This document shows, piece by piece, positions 1 through 6,998 of a DNA stretch of 23,467 nt. The notes beneath the pieces are model-generated. The model had not been told where the DNA came from. It worked only from the letters and a program-made list of their open reading frames with translations, and made no database searches. The stretch covers positions 1 to 23,467 of the forward strand of contig JAJZXT010000193.1 in assembly GCA_021806355.1 (NCBI GenBank). Direction: 5' to 3'. The position numbers and the translations under genes were made by a program. This stretch comes from Thermoplasmata archaeon. GTDB taxonomy: Archaea; Thermoplasmatota; Thermoplasmata; Thermoplasmatales; Thermoplasmataceae. Every line of letters begins with the position of its first letter. Positions within the stretch are counted from its first letter, which is position 1.

Positions 1-108
1 TGATGTTGAGTGATAGAGATAATAGTTCCCGTTGAGGGGTTTTGCTTCCAGGGGAATATTTCGCTTCTTCCTTTCCTCCTCCACTATCTTCTTTACCCAG
101 TCTTCCAC
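1..108 (-). CDS. Transposase, N-terminal fragment (runs off window)
   Basis: Reading the minus strand from a GTG at 108-106 gives 36 uninterrupted codons to the window edge, beginning MEDWVKKIVEEERKK and ending NGNYYLYHSTS. The aromatic-rich NYYLYHSTS segment after a charged helix resembles the start of IS4/IS1634-like DDE transposases, which often open with a Y-x-Y-x-x-S/T-T strand before the catalytic core; this is from memory of the family. An in-frame TAG at 117-115 precedes the GTG. The catalytic triad would lie outside the window, so whether the gene is intact cannot be told. It is too short to have been picked up by length-based ORF calling. Confidence 0.5.
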   Translation of the reverse strand, partial: MEDWVKKIVEEERKKRNIPLEAKPLNGNYYLYHSTS

Positions 109-129
109 TAATCCCTATAGGGATTAGTG
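106..129. repeat. Perfect 24-bp palindrome at the transposase start
   Basis: CACTAATCCCTA is followed directly by its reverse complement TAGGGATTAGTG, giving a perfect 24-bp inverted repeat without a spacer. It covers the GTG start of the leftward transposase fragment and its upstream GGGA. It could be a transposase operator, an element end or target, or a translation-blocking hairpin that keeps transposase expression low. Which of these applies cannot be decided from one copy. Confidence 0.75.
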
Positions 130-219
130 ATAAATAAATCTTTGTACCACAGAATGCCGAGAAGTGGGTGAGAATTATGTTATTATGGAATCCTATTCTC
201 TAAAATTTGCGATGTTAAG

Positions 220-230
220 GTATAAAAAAT
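220..230 (+). promoter_or_regulatory. TATA-like box in the left intergenic region
   Basis: GTATAAAAAATAG is the best TATA-like stretch in the 109-463 gap. A transcript starting about 27 nt downstream would cover the IS605-like hairpin and could also read into the membrane-protein gene at 464. It is weakly supported because A/T runs are common here. Confidence 0.3.
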
Positions 231-236
231 AGGGCT

Positions 237-303
237 GCAGTCAACCAGCCTACTGTAGCCTAATAAGAGTTACAAGTCCCTTCCGTCAGGAGGGGTAGTT
301 GAC
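237..303 (+). mobile_element. IS200/IS605-like right-end (omega-RNA 3' end) relic
   Basis: CAAGTCCCTTCC-GTCA-GGAGGGG folds into a 7-bp stem (278-284 with 289-295, one G-T wobble) with a four-base loop, followed by TAGTTGAC. A GC-rich hairpin followed by a GTTGAC-like tail is the usual right end of IS200/IS605 (TnpB) elements and the 3' end of the guide RNA made from it. Just upstream a short reading frame ends AAVNQPTVA-stop at about 262, which could be the tail of a lost tnpB. No TnpB body, left end or TnpA is present, so this is a remnant or a solo end. The family assignment rests on remembered patterns. Confidence 0.5.
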
Positions 304-463
304 AGATGTTGGTAAACAAGTATGCCAGTCCAATTAAGGGCAAAGTGTTTATTTCAAACGATAAGACTTAAGGAGGCATATCAGAATAAATTCCCGCTTT
401 TAAACGAGGTTGTCATCAGATCAATAACGATAATTGAAAATAGTGGTATTGATTCCAGAAATT

Positions 464-1060
464 ATGATTCCATTCCTTTTCCTTCTTTCGGTAGCCATTA
501 TTATTGCACTTACCCATATGATAGCACCGGATCACTGGATCCCCCTTGTGTCTCTCGCCTCCAAAAATAAGTATTCCAATCCAAAAAAGTTTGGGATAGC
601 TTCTCTTATTGGCGGTGGACATGCCGCAATATCCGGTTTCCTCGCATTGCTCATAGTAATATTTGGCCTGATATTCCTGAAGGGTTATGTCAATGATCTC
701 ATAGATATTTCAATTATCCTCCTCATAGCTATTGGAGCTTACTTCATAATTAATGGTTATAGTGAATCAAGGGAACCCAATAGAAGCATAGAAAATTCGA
801 TAATCGCGGTAAGTGTATTCCCGGACCTTGCGATTATACCGATTATTATTTCTGCCTCACAATATCCATTGGTGGATGCCCTGATTATATTTCTCGGATT
901 CTTTATTGCCAGCGTTATTTCCATAAACATTATGGTATTCTTGAGTTCGTTGACAATAGGAGAGAGATTCTCAAAAATGAAGCCAGAACATATGGATTAT
1001 GCCATAGGAGTCCTGCTCTTTATGACAGCCATTGTGGTCATATTATTCCCTTCTTTTTAG
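464..1060 (+). CDS. NicO/UreH-like polytopic membrane protein, putative metal transporter
   Basis: This 198-residue protein is almost entirely hydrophobic, with about six membrane helices and short loops. The first helix carries H-M-I-A-P-D-H (residues 18-24), an exact match to the HX4DH signature of nickel/cobalt permeases and the related NicO/UreH families, followed by a GGGHAAISG segment at the second helix. A divalent-metal transport or efflux role at the cytoplasmic membrane is therefore inferred; substrate is unknown. The frame opens after TAA at 431, so TTG 434, GTG 443, TTG 449 and ATG 464 are all possible starts; I chose the ATG, which still leaves a full first helix. The stop overlaps the stop of the convergent scaffold gene by 4 nt, so it is next to the SUF operon but not part of it. 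Confidence 0.6.
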   Translation: MIPFLFLLSVAIIIALTHMIAPDHWIPLVSLASKNKYSNPKKFGIASLIGGGHAAISGFLALLIVIFGLIFLKGYVNDLIDISIILLIAIGAYFIINGYSESREPNRSIENSIIAVSVFPDLAIIPIIISASQYPLVDALIIFLGFFIASVISINIMVFLSSLTIGERFSKMKPEHMDYAIGVLLFMTAIVVILFPSF

Positions 1061-1461
1061 AAATGTTCAGCTTCCTTTCCTCCTTTGAGATGTTTCTTAA
1101 TTCCCTTCTGGACTGCGTCATATGAGATTAACGCACATCTTTCCCTGGCCGGCCCTAACCTTAACCCTATATTTGACAGAACCTCCGCCTTGCTGAGGTT
1201 TTCAACTTCCTTCAGGGTTTTCCCGATTATTGTTTCGGAAAGCATTGATGCCGCCGCAGTGCTGATGGAACATCCCCTGGTAATGTATTTCACATCCTCA
1301 ATGGTTTCACCATTTATTTTCAGATCCACAACAATGGTATCTCCGCAAGTCGGATTTGATTCGATAATCTCAACTGTGCAATCTTTTAAAACCCCAAAAT
1401 TCCTCGGTGTCCTGAAGTGTTCATCCAGTATCTCGCTGTTGATATATTCATCATCAGTCAT
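1057..1461 (-). CDS. sufU: IscU/SufU-type Fe-S cluster assembly scaffold
   Basis: The 134-residue protein has the conserved scaffold ligands: NPTCGD (C39, D41), GCSIS (C64) and RLGPARERC (C109). These bind the nascent cluster or a zinc ion in the family. Spacing between C64 and C109 is 45 residues, close to IscU (about 43) and lacking the roughly 20-residue insertion of Gram-positive SufU, while the RERC context in place of the IscU LHC motif is more SufU-like. It overlaps sufS by 4 nt (ATGA), so it is the last, translationally coupled gene of the suf operon and probably accepts sulfur from that desulfurase. It could be a scaffold, a carrier or a sulfur-transfer partner; the family is certain, the exact role less so. 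Confidence 0.9.
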   Translation of the reverse strand: MTDDEYINSEILDEHFRTPRNFGVLKDCTVEIIESNPTCGDTIVVDLKINGETIEDVKYITRGCSISTAAASMLSETIIGKTLKEVENLSKAEVLSNIGLRLGPARERCALISYDAVQKGIKKHLKGGKEAEHF

Positions 1462-2741
1462 AGCCCAAACCTCTTAACGCTTGCCTTTATGGCATCAAAG
1501 AGCCTGTCCACATCATCCCTAGAATTGTATACATAGAATGAAGCCCTTGTTGCAGCGGTAACTCCCAGATCCTGAATCATAGGCATGGCACAATGATGCC
1601 CGGATCTCAATTCCACACCGTAAGTTCTGTCTGCAACTGAAGATAAATCATGTGGATGGATTGCCTGGACTTTCAATGAAATGTTGCCATCGCTCAGATT
1701 CTCCCTGTCAAATTTCGGAATCTCCCCAATGTTGAATGCGTAGATTCCTGCCCTCCTATCCATATTCCTCGTGCCATATGACACGAGTCCCTTAATGTTA
1801 TTTTCCTCCTCCTGCTTCATCGTATATGTGATCAGTTCCTTTTCATGCTGCCTGACGTTTTCCATTCCAATTCTCTTCAGGAAATTAACTGCAGCTGAAA
1901 GTCCTATCGCCCCTTCAATGTTTGGTGTTCCCGCCTCGAATCTGAGCGGTATTTCCTCGCAAGTGAAACCCTCCTTTGTAACTGTCCTGATCATTTCTCC
2001 CCCGCCCAAAAACGGAGGCAGGTTTTCCAACGACTCTTCCCTGCCAAATAGGCACCCTATGCCCGTAGGTCCAAGCATTTTATGGCCGGAAAATGCAAGA
2101 TAGTCACACCCGATGTCCTTCACCTTAACTGGCATGTGCGGAACGCTCTGTGCTCCGTCAACAATCATTATTGCGCCTGAATCATGAACCACATTCGTGA
2201 TTTCCTTCATATCATTTATATTGCCAAGAATGTTAGAGCAGGCTGTAAGAGATACAATTCTTGTCTTCTTTGTTATGAGATCTGCCACATCATCTGGCTT
2301 GATAGTTTCCGTGTGCTTTGAATTTATAAACTTGATCTTAACATTCTTTCTTTCTCTTAACATCTGCCATGGCACTATATTAGAGTGGTGTTCGCTGTTG
2401 CTCAAAATTATCTCGTCTCCCTCGCCTAATTTGCTGCCCAGCGAATTGGCCAGTAGATTCAATGCCTCGGTAGTGTTGCGTACAAAAACAATTTCATTAT
2501 CTTTTGCCCCGATGAAATTGCCTATATTTTCCCGTGCCTTGTTGAATTTCTCTGTAGCTTCCTCACCCAGCCTGTAAACTCCCCTGTGGACATTGCTGCA
2601 ATAATTTGTGTAAAAATCCACAACAGCTTCAATTACTTCTGTGGGTTTCTGCGTGGTAGCAGCATTATCCAGATATACAATGCCTTCTCTGCCGAATCTT
2701 TTGAATATGGGAAAATGTTCTCTTATTTCATTCGATTCCAT
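1458..2741 (-). CDS. sufS: Cysteine desulfurase SufS (class II)
   Basis: This 427-residue PLP enzyme converts L-cysteine to alanine and passes the sulfur as persulfide to Fe-S assembly. Visible motifs are SEHHSN (H118-H119, stacking on PLP), VDGAQS (D195), SGHKMLGPTG with the Schiff-base lysine K221, and RSGHHCAMP with the catalytic cysteine C384 in the short-loop context typical of SufS. Length and motif spacing are normal for the family. Its start lies 14 nt inside the end of sufD, and its stop overlaps the scaffold start, giving a tightly coupled sufD-sufS-sufU unit in the cytoplasm. Confidence 0.95.
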   Translation of the reverse strand: MESNEIREHFPIFKRFGREGIVYLDNAATTQKPTEVIEAVVDFYTNYCSNVHRGVYRLGEEATEKFNKARENIGNFIGAKDNEIVFVRNTTEALNLLANSLGSKLGEGDEIILSNSEHHSNIVPWQMLRERKNVKIKFINSKHTETIKPDDVADLITKKTRIVSLTACSNILGNINDMKEITNVVHDSGAIMIVDGAQSVPHMPVKVKDIGCDYLAFSGHKMLGPTGIGCLFGREESLENLPPFLGGGEMIRTVTKEGFTCEEIPLRFEAGTPNIEGAIGLSAAVNFLKRIGMENVRQHEKELITYTMKQEEENNIKGLVSYGTRNMDRRAGIYAFNIGEIPKFDRENLSDGNISLKVQAIHPHDLSSVADRTYGVELRSGHHCAMPMIQDLGVTAATRASFYVYNSRDDVDRLFDAIKASVKRFGL

Positions 2742-3957
2742 CGATCTTCAACTCTTGGGCAAACTGGTATACTTTATCTGTAAACCTTTGGTTGTTTGCC
2801 TTCTCGATCATCGAACCGACAAATCCGGCAGATATCATACTTTTTGCCTCCTTTTCAGATATCCCCCGACTTCTTATATATGTTAACTCTTCCTTGTCAA
2901 TTGAGCTGATGGCCGATCCATGCTTTGATCTTGTATCGTTATTCTTAATCATCAGTGCAGGCTTGGAGTTGGCATAACCCAGTTTTGAAAGGAGCACGAT
3001 TCTGGAGTCATAAAAACCTGTGGATTTCTTGCTTTCAAATTCAATATCTATGTTTCCCCTGTGTATGGTTGAACTTTCTCCTGTCACAACCCCCCTTACG
3101 TGGATATCAGCGTTTGTGCTCTTTCCCTGCTGGAAACTGCTGTCCCTGATGTCAATTTTCTGGCTGCCTGCGCTGAAACTTACGCCAAACACCTTGTAAT
3201 CAGCCTGGTCACCCATCTGGTTGGATTCATTCTGGAACAAGACCTTGCCAGAGCCATGGTTTATGTGATAAATTGTTGCCAGGGAATTTGATTCCCCAAA
3301 TGCCTTAATGTATGTTATATCAAAAACGCCATCATCCTTATCCTGAAGATAGTGGTAGTCAAGGTTCGCCCCCTCTTCAAGGTAAAAATAGATATTTCTT
3401 CCCTGTACTCCATTGCCTTTTCCGTGGGATAACCTCTCCTCTGAAAGTGTAAGCTTGCTGTTTCTTCCTACCCATATGAAATCCTTCTGGGCCCCGGAAT
3501 CGGATGCACTGATGATGCTTTTAACATCTATGGCAGTGGAAACATCAGGTTTTATCCTGATGAATATTCCTCCCTGCCATGAAGAATTAATGAGATGTTC
3601 CTCCCTTTCATTTCCGAAGAAACTGAGGACCTTATCCCTGATTTCTGGAGATTTTTCGAGGATTGCAGAGAGATATTCCACCTCATAATCCTTGGACGTC
3701 GTTTTATCCATTGTAAATTCATTTCCAAGAACTATGATGTCGCTCTTTTCATCTGGAATCGGAAAAATCTTTTTTCCGTATCCTCCAGAAGCCATCTGAA
3801 CAAGTTCGTTGTCAGTGACTTCCACATAATCTTTAACGGTGGGACTTTCCTTGTAATCCCTAATGGGAGATTTCAGGAACCTGACCATAGACTCCTTCCT
3901 GAAATCAAAGGAGGGATCACTTATCCTTGATTTTAATATTTCAGAATATGCTTCCAT
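2728..3957 (-). CDS. sufD: SufD, subunit of the SufBCD Fe-S assembly complex
   Basis: The 409-residue protein belongs to the SufB/SufD family with the right-handed beta-helix core and the characteristic C-terminal helical segment ELTYIRSRGISEKEA (residues 357-371). KHGSAIS places H346 at the position of the E. coli SufD histidine (H360) implicated in cluster formation at the SufB-SufD interface. Compared with SufB it is shorter and lacks the conserved cysteine. Six nucleotides separate it from sufB. It forms a heterodimer with SufB on which SufC ATPase acts. Confidence 0.9.
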   Translation of the reverse strand: MEAYSEILKSRISDPSFDFRKESMVRFLKSPIRDYKESPTVKDYVEVTDNELVQMASGGYGKKIFPIPDEKSDIIVLGNEFTMDKTTSKDYEVEYLSAILEKSPEIRDKVLSFFGNEREEHLINSSWQGGIFIRIKPDVSTAIDVKSIISASDSGAQKDFIWVGRNSKLTLSEERLSHGKGNGVQGRNIYFYLEEGANLDYHYLQDKDDGVFDITYIKAFGESNSLATIYHINHGSGKVLFQNESNQMGDQADYKVFGVSFSAGSQKIDIRDSSFQQGKSTNADIHVRGVVTGESSTIHRGNIDIEFESKKSTGFYDSRIVLLSKLGYANSKPALMIKNNDTRSKHGSAISSIDKEELTYIRSRGISEKEAKSMISAGFVGSMIEKANNQRFTDKVYQFAQELKIDGIE

Positions 3958-3963
3958 GGGATA

Positions 3964-5415
3964 TCATCCTACAGCGCCCAATTTAGACATTTCCATTTTT
4001 ATGAGCCTGTTCATTTCAATGGCAAACTCCATCGGAATTTCCCTCATAACATCATCCAGGAATCCAAGGACTATCATTGAACTTGCCTCATCCTCTGAAA
4101 GCCCTCTTGATCTCAGGTATGTCAGTTCCTCAGTTCCAATTTTTCCAACGCTTGCCTCATGCCCAAATGTTGCCGTAGGCTCATATATTTCATCGTGCGG
4201 GTATGTGTACGACGCTGATTCATCGTTTATCAGTAGGGCGTCGCATTGAACGTGGCTCTTTGATTCTATTGCACCCTTGTTAATTCTGAGTAGTCCCCTG
4301 TAAATGGCCTTCCCATCCTCTATGCTGATGCTCTTTGCCACAATCTTGCTGGTTGTGTAAGGAGCAAAGTGAAGTGCCTTTGCACCTGTATCCTTTACCG
4401 TACCTGGACCGGCTAACGAAATGTTAAGGTTTGATGCCGATGCATGTGGCCCTCTCAGGTATGATGAAGGATATAGCATTGTGACCTTGGAACCAAGGGA
4501 GCCGCCAACCCATTCCATCTGCCCATTTTCTTCAACCCATGCCCTCTTTGTCGGCATATTGTAGACACTCTTTGACCAGTTCTGCACACTCGTATACCTG
4601 GCCTTTGCATTCTTGTTTACATATATCTCGACGATTGCACTGTGAAGGGAATTCTTGTCCCATCTTGGTGCGGTGCATCCTTCTATATAATGGACACTTG
4701 AACCTTCATCTGCCACAACTATGGTGTGCTCGAACTGCCCTGTGCCTTCATTATTCATCCTGAAATAAGTCTGAAGCGGCATGTCAATATGCACACCCTT
4801 CGGTACATATAGAAACGATCCTCCGCTCCAGACGGCTCCGTTCAACGCTGCAAATTTATTGTCCGTGACTGGCACTGCCCTGCAGAAATACTGCTTTACA
4901 AGATCAGGATGTTCTCTTATTGCTGTATCCAGATCCGTGAATATAACTCCCTTGTCTTCCCAGACTTTCTTCAGGGAATGATAAACGCCTTCACTTTCAT
5001 ATTGCGCCACAGAACCTGCAAGATACTTTTGCTCCATTTCAGGAATTCCGAGTTTCTGGAAGGTGTCCTTTATCATTTCAGGCACGTCGTCCCAACTGTT
5101 GGTATTGCTTTCTCCAGGTTTATTGTAATATGATATGTTTTCCCAGTCTATTCCAGAAAGGTCCGGTCCCCACGATGGTACGGGTTTTGCCTCGAATATT
5201 TCTAGGGCTTTCAGTCTGAGCCTTCTCATCCAGTCCGGCTCATTCTTGATTTCTGATATTTCCTCCACGACCTTCCTGTTTAATCCCTTTCCCGTGGAAT
5301 ACTGTGGCTTAAAGGAATCCCTGAATTCCCAGTCACTTTTCTTTGAAGTTATATTCTTGACGCTTTCCAGTAACTTTTCTATCTCTTCATCCTTGACCAT
5401 GTTTTGTATTTCCAT
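3964..5415 (-). CDS. sufB: SufB, scaffold subunit of the SufBCD complex
   Basis: This 483-residue protein has the hallmark SufB N-terminal region (RRLRLKALEIFEAKP, residues 65-78), the beta-helix core with EGCTAPRW (residues 245-252), and the C-terminal GHEASVGKIG and LTYLRSRGLSEDEA. SHVQCDALL places C391 at the position of the catalytic E. coli SufB cysteine (C405) that receives persulfide and builds the cluster. It starts 1 nt after sufC stops, with AAGGGG about 7-12 nt upstream of the ATG. Residue 6 is a second possible methionine start. No insertion or intein is visible. Confidence 0.95.
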   Translation of the reverse strand: MEIQNMVKDEEIEKLLESVKNITSKKSDWEFRDSFKPQYSTGKGLNRKVVEEISEIKNEPDWMRRLRLKALEIFEAKPVPSWGPDLSGIDWENISYYNKPGESNTNSWDDVPEMIKDTFQKLGIPEMEQKYLAGSVAQYESEGVYHSLKKVWEDKGVIFTDLDTAIREHPDLVKQYFCRAVPVTDNKFAALNGAVWSGGSFLYVPKGVHIDMPLQTYFRMNNEGTGQFEHTIVVADEGSSVHYIEGCTAPRWDKNSLHSAIVEIYVNKNAKARYTSVQNWSKSVYNMPTKRAWVEENGQMEWVGGSLGSKVTMLYPSSYLRGPHASASNLNISLAGPGTVKDTGAKALHFAPYTTSKIVAKSISIEDGKAIYRGLLRINKGAIESKSHVQCDALLINDESASYTYPHDEIYEPTATFGHEASVGKIGTEELTYLRSRGLSEDEASSMIVLGFLDDVMREIPMEFAIEMNRLIKMEMSKLGAVG

Positions 5416-5416
5416 C

Positions 5417-6157
5417 TCAATTACCCCTTATCCAGTCATACCCTTCATTCTCGATTCTAAGAGCCAGTTCCCTGTCCCCCTCCTTTGCTATATGTCCGTT
5501 CATCAGAACGTGAACAAACTGTGGATCAATCTTTTTAAGGATCCTCTGATAGTGCGTTACAATGAGGAATGCAGTTTCTTTGCTGAAAAATTGCAGGATT
5601 TCATCTGATATCAATGAGAGGGCATCAACATCCAGTCCTGAATCGATTTCGTCCAGAACTATAATCTTTGGCCTCAATATTACCATCTGAAGTATTTCCA
5701 GCCTCTTCCTCTCCCCTCCTGAAAAACCATCATTAACAGCTCGTGACATGAATGACTCATCGAGTCCCACTTTTTTTAGGTGTGACGATACAAGCTTATA
5801 GAAATCATTAACTGACAATTTTTCCTCGGGGTGCAGGTTCTTGTATGCCGTTCTCAGGAATGCTGAAAGCTTTACACCCGGTATTGCAACAGGGCTCTGG
5901 AATGCCAGGTACAACCCTGCCCTCGCCCTCTCCTCGGGATATTTTCCCACAAGTTCCACACCATCAAGCTTGATTGACCCACCAGTAATTTCATAATTGG
6001 GGTGCCCAATCAGGACATTGCCCAGTGTACTCTTTCCTGCACCATTTGGTCCCATGAGTGCGTGTATTTCTCCACCCTTTACGGTGAGATTCACATCCTT
6101 GAGGATTTCCTTCCCCTCTACCCTTGCACTGAGATTTTTGATAACAAGTTCAGCCAT
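5417..6157 (-). CDS. sufC: SufC, ABC-type ATPase of the Fe-S assembly complex
   Basis: SufC is a soluble ABC ATPase that drives conformational change of SufB-SufD. Motifs, numbered from the start chosen here, are Walker A GPNGAGKST (36-44), Q-loop AFQSPV (85-90), signature FSGGERKR (145-152), Walker B IIVLDEIDSGLD (165-176) and the switch histidine in THYQR (H202). Two ATGs are close together, at 6166 and 6157. I chose 6157, which gives the usual MAELVIKNL beginning and lies 27 nt from the TATA-like box at 6180-6187, so the mRNA is probably leaderless. It is the first gene of the suf operon. Confidence 0.95.
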   Translation of the reverse strand: MAELVIKNLSARVEGKEILKDVNLTVKGGEIHALMGPNGAGKSTLGNVLIGHPNYEITGGSIKLDGVELVGKYPEERARAGLYLAFQSPVAIPGVKLSAFLRTAYKNLHPEEKLSVNDFYKLVSSHLKKVGLDESFMSRAVNDGFSGGERKRLEILQMVILRPKIIVLDEIDSGLDVDALSLISDEILQFFSKETAFLIVTHYQRILKKIDPQFVHVLMNGHIAKEGDRELALRIENEGYDWIRGN

Positions 6158-6179
6158 TACTTTCATGATTGATTTTTTC

Positions 6180-6187
6180 TATTTAAA
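6180..6187 (-). promoter_or_regulatory. TATA box of the suf operon
   Basis: On the minus strand the box reads TTTAAATA, preceded by GTG. Its centre is 27 nt upstream of the ATG at 6157, the spacing expected for an archaeal TATA box and a leaderless start. Confidence 0.6.
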
Positions 6188-6188
6188 C

Positions 6189-6216
6189 ACTTTCTTATGT
6201 TTTAAGTAAGTAAAGT
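6189..6216. promoter_or_regulatory. Candidate operator: inverted repeat between divergent suf promoters
   Basis: ACTTTCTTA (6189-6197) and TAAGTAAAGT (6207-6216) are inverted copies apart from a one-base insertion, separated by 9 nt. The repeat sits exactly between the TATA box of sufC (6180-6187) and that of the regulator gene (6218-6225), so one bound dimer could block both promoters. This is a positional argument; binding is inferred. Confidence 0.45.
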
Positions 6217-6217
6217 A

Positions 6218-6225
6218 TTTATAAA
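6218..6225 (+). promoter_or_regulatory. TATA box of the SufR-like regulator gene
   Basis: TTTATAAA is centred about 26 nt before the ATG at 6247, which predicts a leaderless mRNA. Confidence 0.6.
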
Positions 6226-6246
6226 GCCATACAATCATGACACAGT

Positions 6247-6906
6247 ATGGAAAATCATCTAGCCGTTGAAGGTCTTCTTGGTGAGATGAAGAATAAGATA
6301 TTGAATTATCTCGGAGAATCCGAGCATAGCATGGCGGAACTCTCTGAATACCTCTCAATAAATAAGACAGCAGTTAAGGAACATATGGATTCTCTGGAAA
6401 GAATGGGCTATGTGAAAGGTTTCTTCAAACGAGAGAAGAGTGGCAGGCCTTCAAAGCATTATGAAATAACGGAAAGAGGACTTGATCTTTTCCCCAAGAA
6501 GTATGCTGAGCTTTCATCAATCCTCCTTGATGAGATCCAGAAATCGCTTGGCCAGGAACAGCTGAATATGATGCTGTCAAAGGTCGCGGATCGCATGGTT
6601 CACCATGCAGGTTATTCTGAAAGTGTGGGCAAAGAGTTTTCCAGGGAAGAAAAGGTGGATAAACTCAGGAATTTCGTTAACGCCCTGAACAGCATGGGCT
6701 ATTATGCAAGAATGGAGATTGATAAGGATACTGTGAAAATAATCAGGCATAATTGCATCTTCTATGAATTGGCGAGAACTAACAGTAATGTGATATGTGG
6801 AGTTCTCGGAGAAAACGTCATAAAAGAATCTGGTGAAAAAGATTTCAAGATAACAGAAAGATTCTCAAATGGCGGAAATAAGTGCGTTGTTGAAGTCGGA
6901 ATTTGA
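6247..6906 (+). CDS. Winged-helix regulator with three-cysteine C-terminal domain, SufR-like
   Basis: The 219-residue protein begins with an ArsR/MarR-like winged helix (about residues 12-80: KNKILNYLGESEHSMAELS, then the recognition helix NKTAVKEHMDSLERMGY and a wing with GRPSKHYEIT). The C-terminal half has HNC (C170), NVIC (C184) and NKC (C213), the pattern of COG2345/SufR-type regulators in which such cysteines can hold an Fe-S cluster. It is divergent from sufC with an inverted repeat in between. A role as an Fe-S-sensing repressor of the suf operon and of itself is inferred from family and position. Another ligand is possible, and the name sufR is not assigned because sequence identity cannot be checked here. 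Confidence 0.8.
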   Translation: MENHLAVEGLLGEMKNKILNYLGESEHSMAELSEYLSINKTAVKEHMDSLERMGYVKGFFKREKSGRPSKHYEITERGLDLFPKKYAELSSILLDEIQKSLGQEQLNMMLSKVADRMVHHAGYSESVGKEFSREEKVDKLRNFVNALNSMGYYARMEIDKDTVKIIRHNCIFYELARTNSNVICGVLGENVIKESGEKDFKITERFSNGGNKCVVEVGI

Positions 6907-6911
6907 TTGCA

Positions 6912-6928
6912 GGTTTATACAATAAACC
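6912..6928 (+). other. Stem-loop after the regulator gene
   Basis: GGTTTAT-ACA-ATAAACC is a perfect 7-bp hairpin starting 6 nt after the regulator stop codon. It has no strong T tract, so it may be an mRNA 3' structure rather than a terminator. Confidence 0.35.
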
Positions 6929-6967
6929 GGAATGGTAATTAAATTAAAAGTTCAAATTATGAGTGTA

Positions 6968-6996
6968 TTTAAAACACCCATATATATATATATATG
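6968..6996 (+). promoter_or_regulatory. TATA-like region and (TA)n tract before the cysteine-rich gene
   Basis: TTTAAAA (6968-6974) lies about 28 nt before the ATG at 6999. It is followed by an alternating TA run (about 6980-6995), which could act as a second TATA box 27-30 nt before ATG 7017. The (TA)n run is a simple repeat that could vary in length between strains and so change promoter strength or start choice. Confidence 0.45.
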
Positions 6997-6998
6997 CA

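Noticed and set aside
322..570. Open frame of 82 codons before the membrane protein
   Set aside because: It overlaps the hydrophobic HX4DH gene in another frame and has no recognisable features or ribosome site.
5135..5608. Long open frame antisense to sufB and sufC
   Set aside because: It is a shadow of two clear genes on the other strand, with Ser/Phe/Ile-rich composition typical of antisense frames; the same applies to the other plus-strand frames over 1085-5100.
6980..6995. (TA)n tract as a CRISPR or larger tandem repeat
   Set aside because: It is a simple dinucleotide run without spacers; no CRISPR-like repeat-spacer pattern occurs anywhere in the window.
6963..6998. GTG-started N-terminal extension of the cysteine-rich protein
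   Set aside because: It would encode a repetitive IYIYIY stretch out of the (TA)n tract and puts the promoter inside the gene; ATG 6999 fits the promoter spacing.
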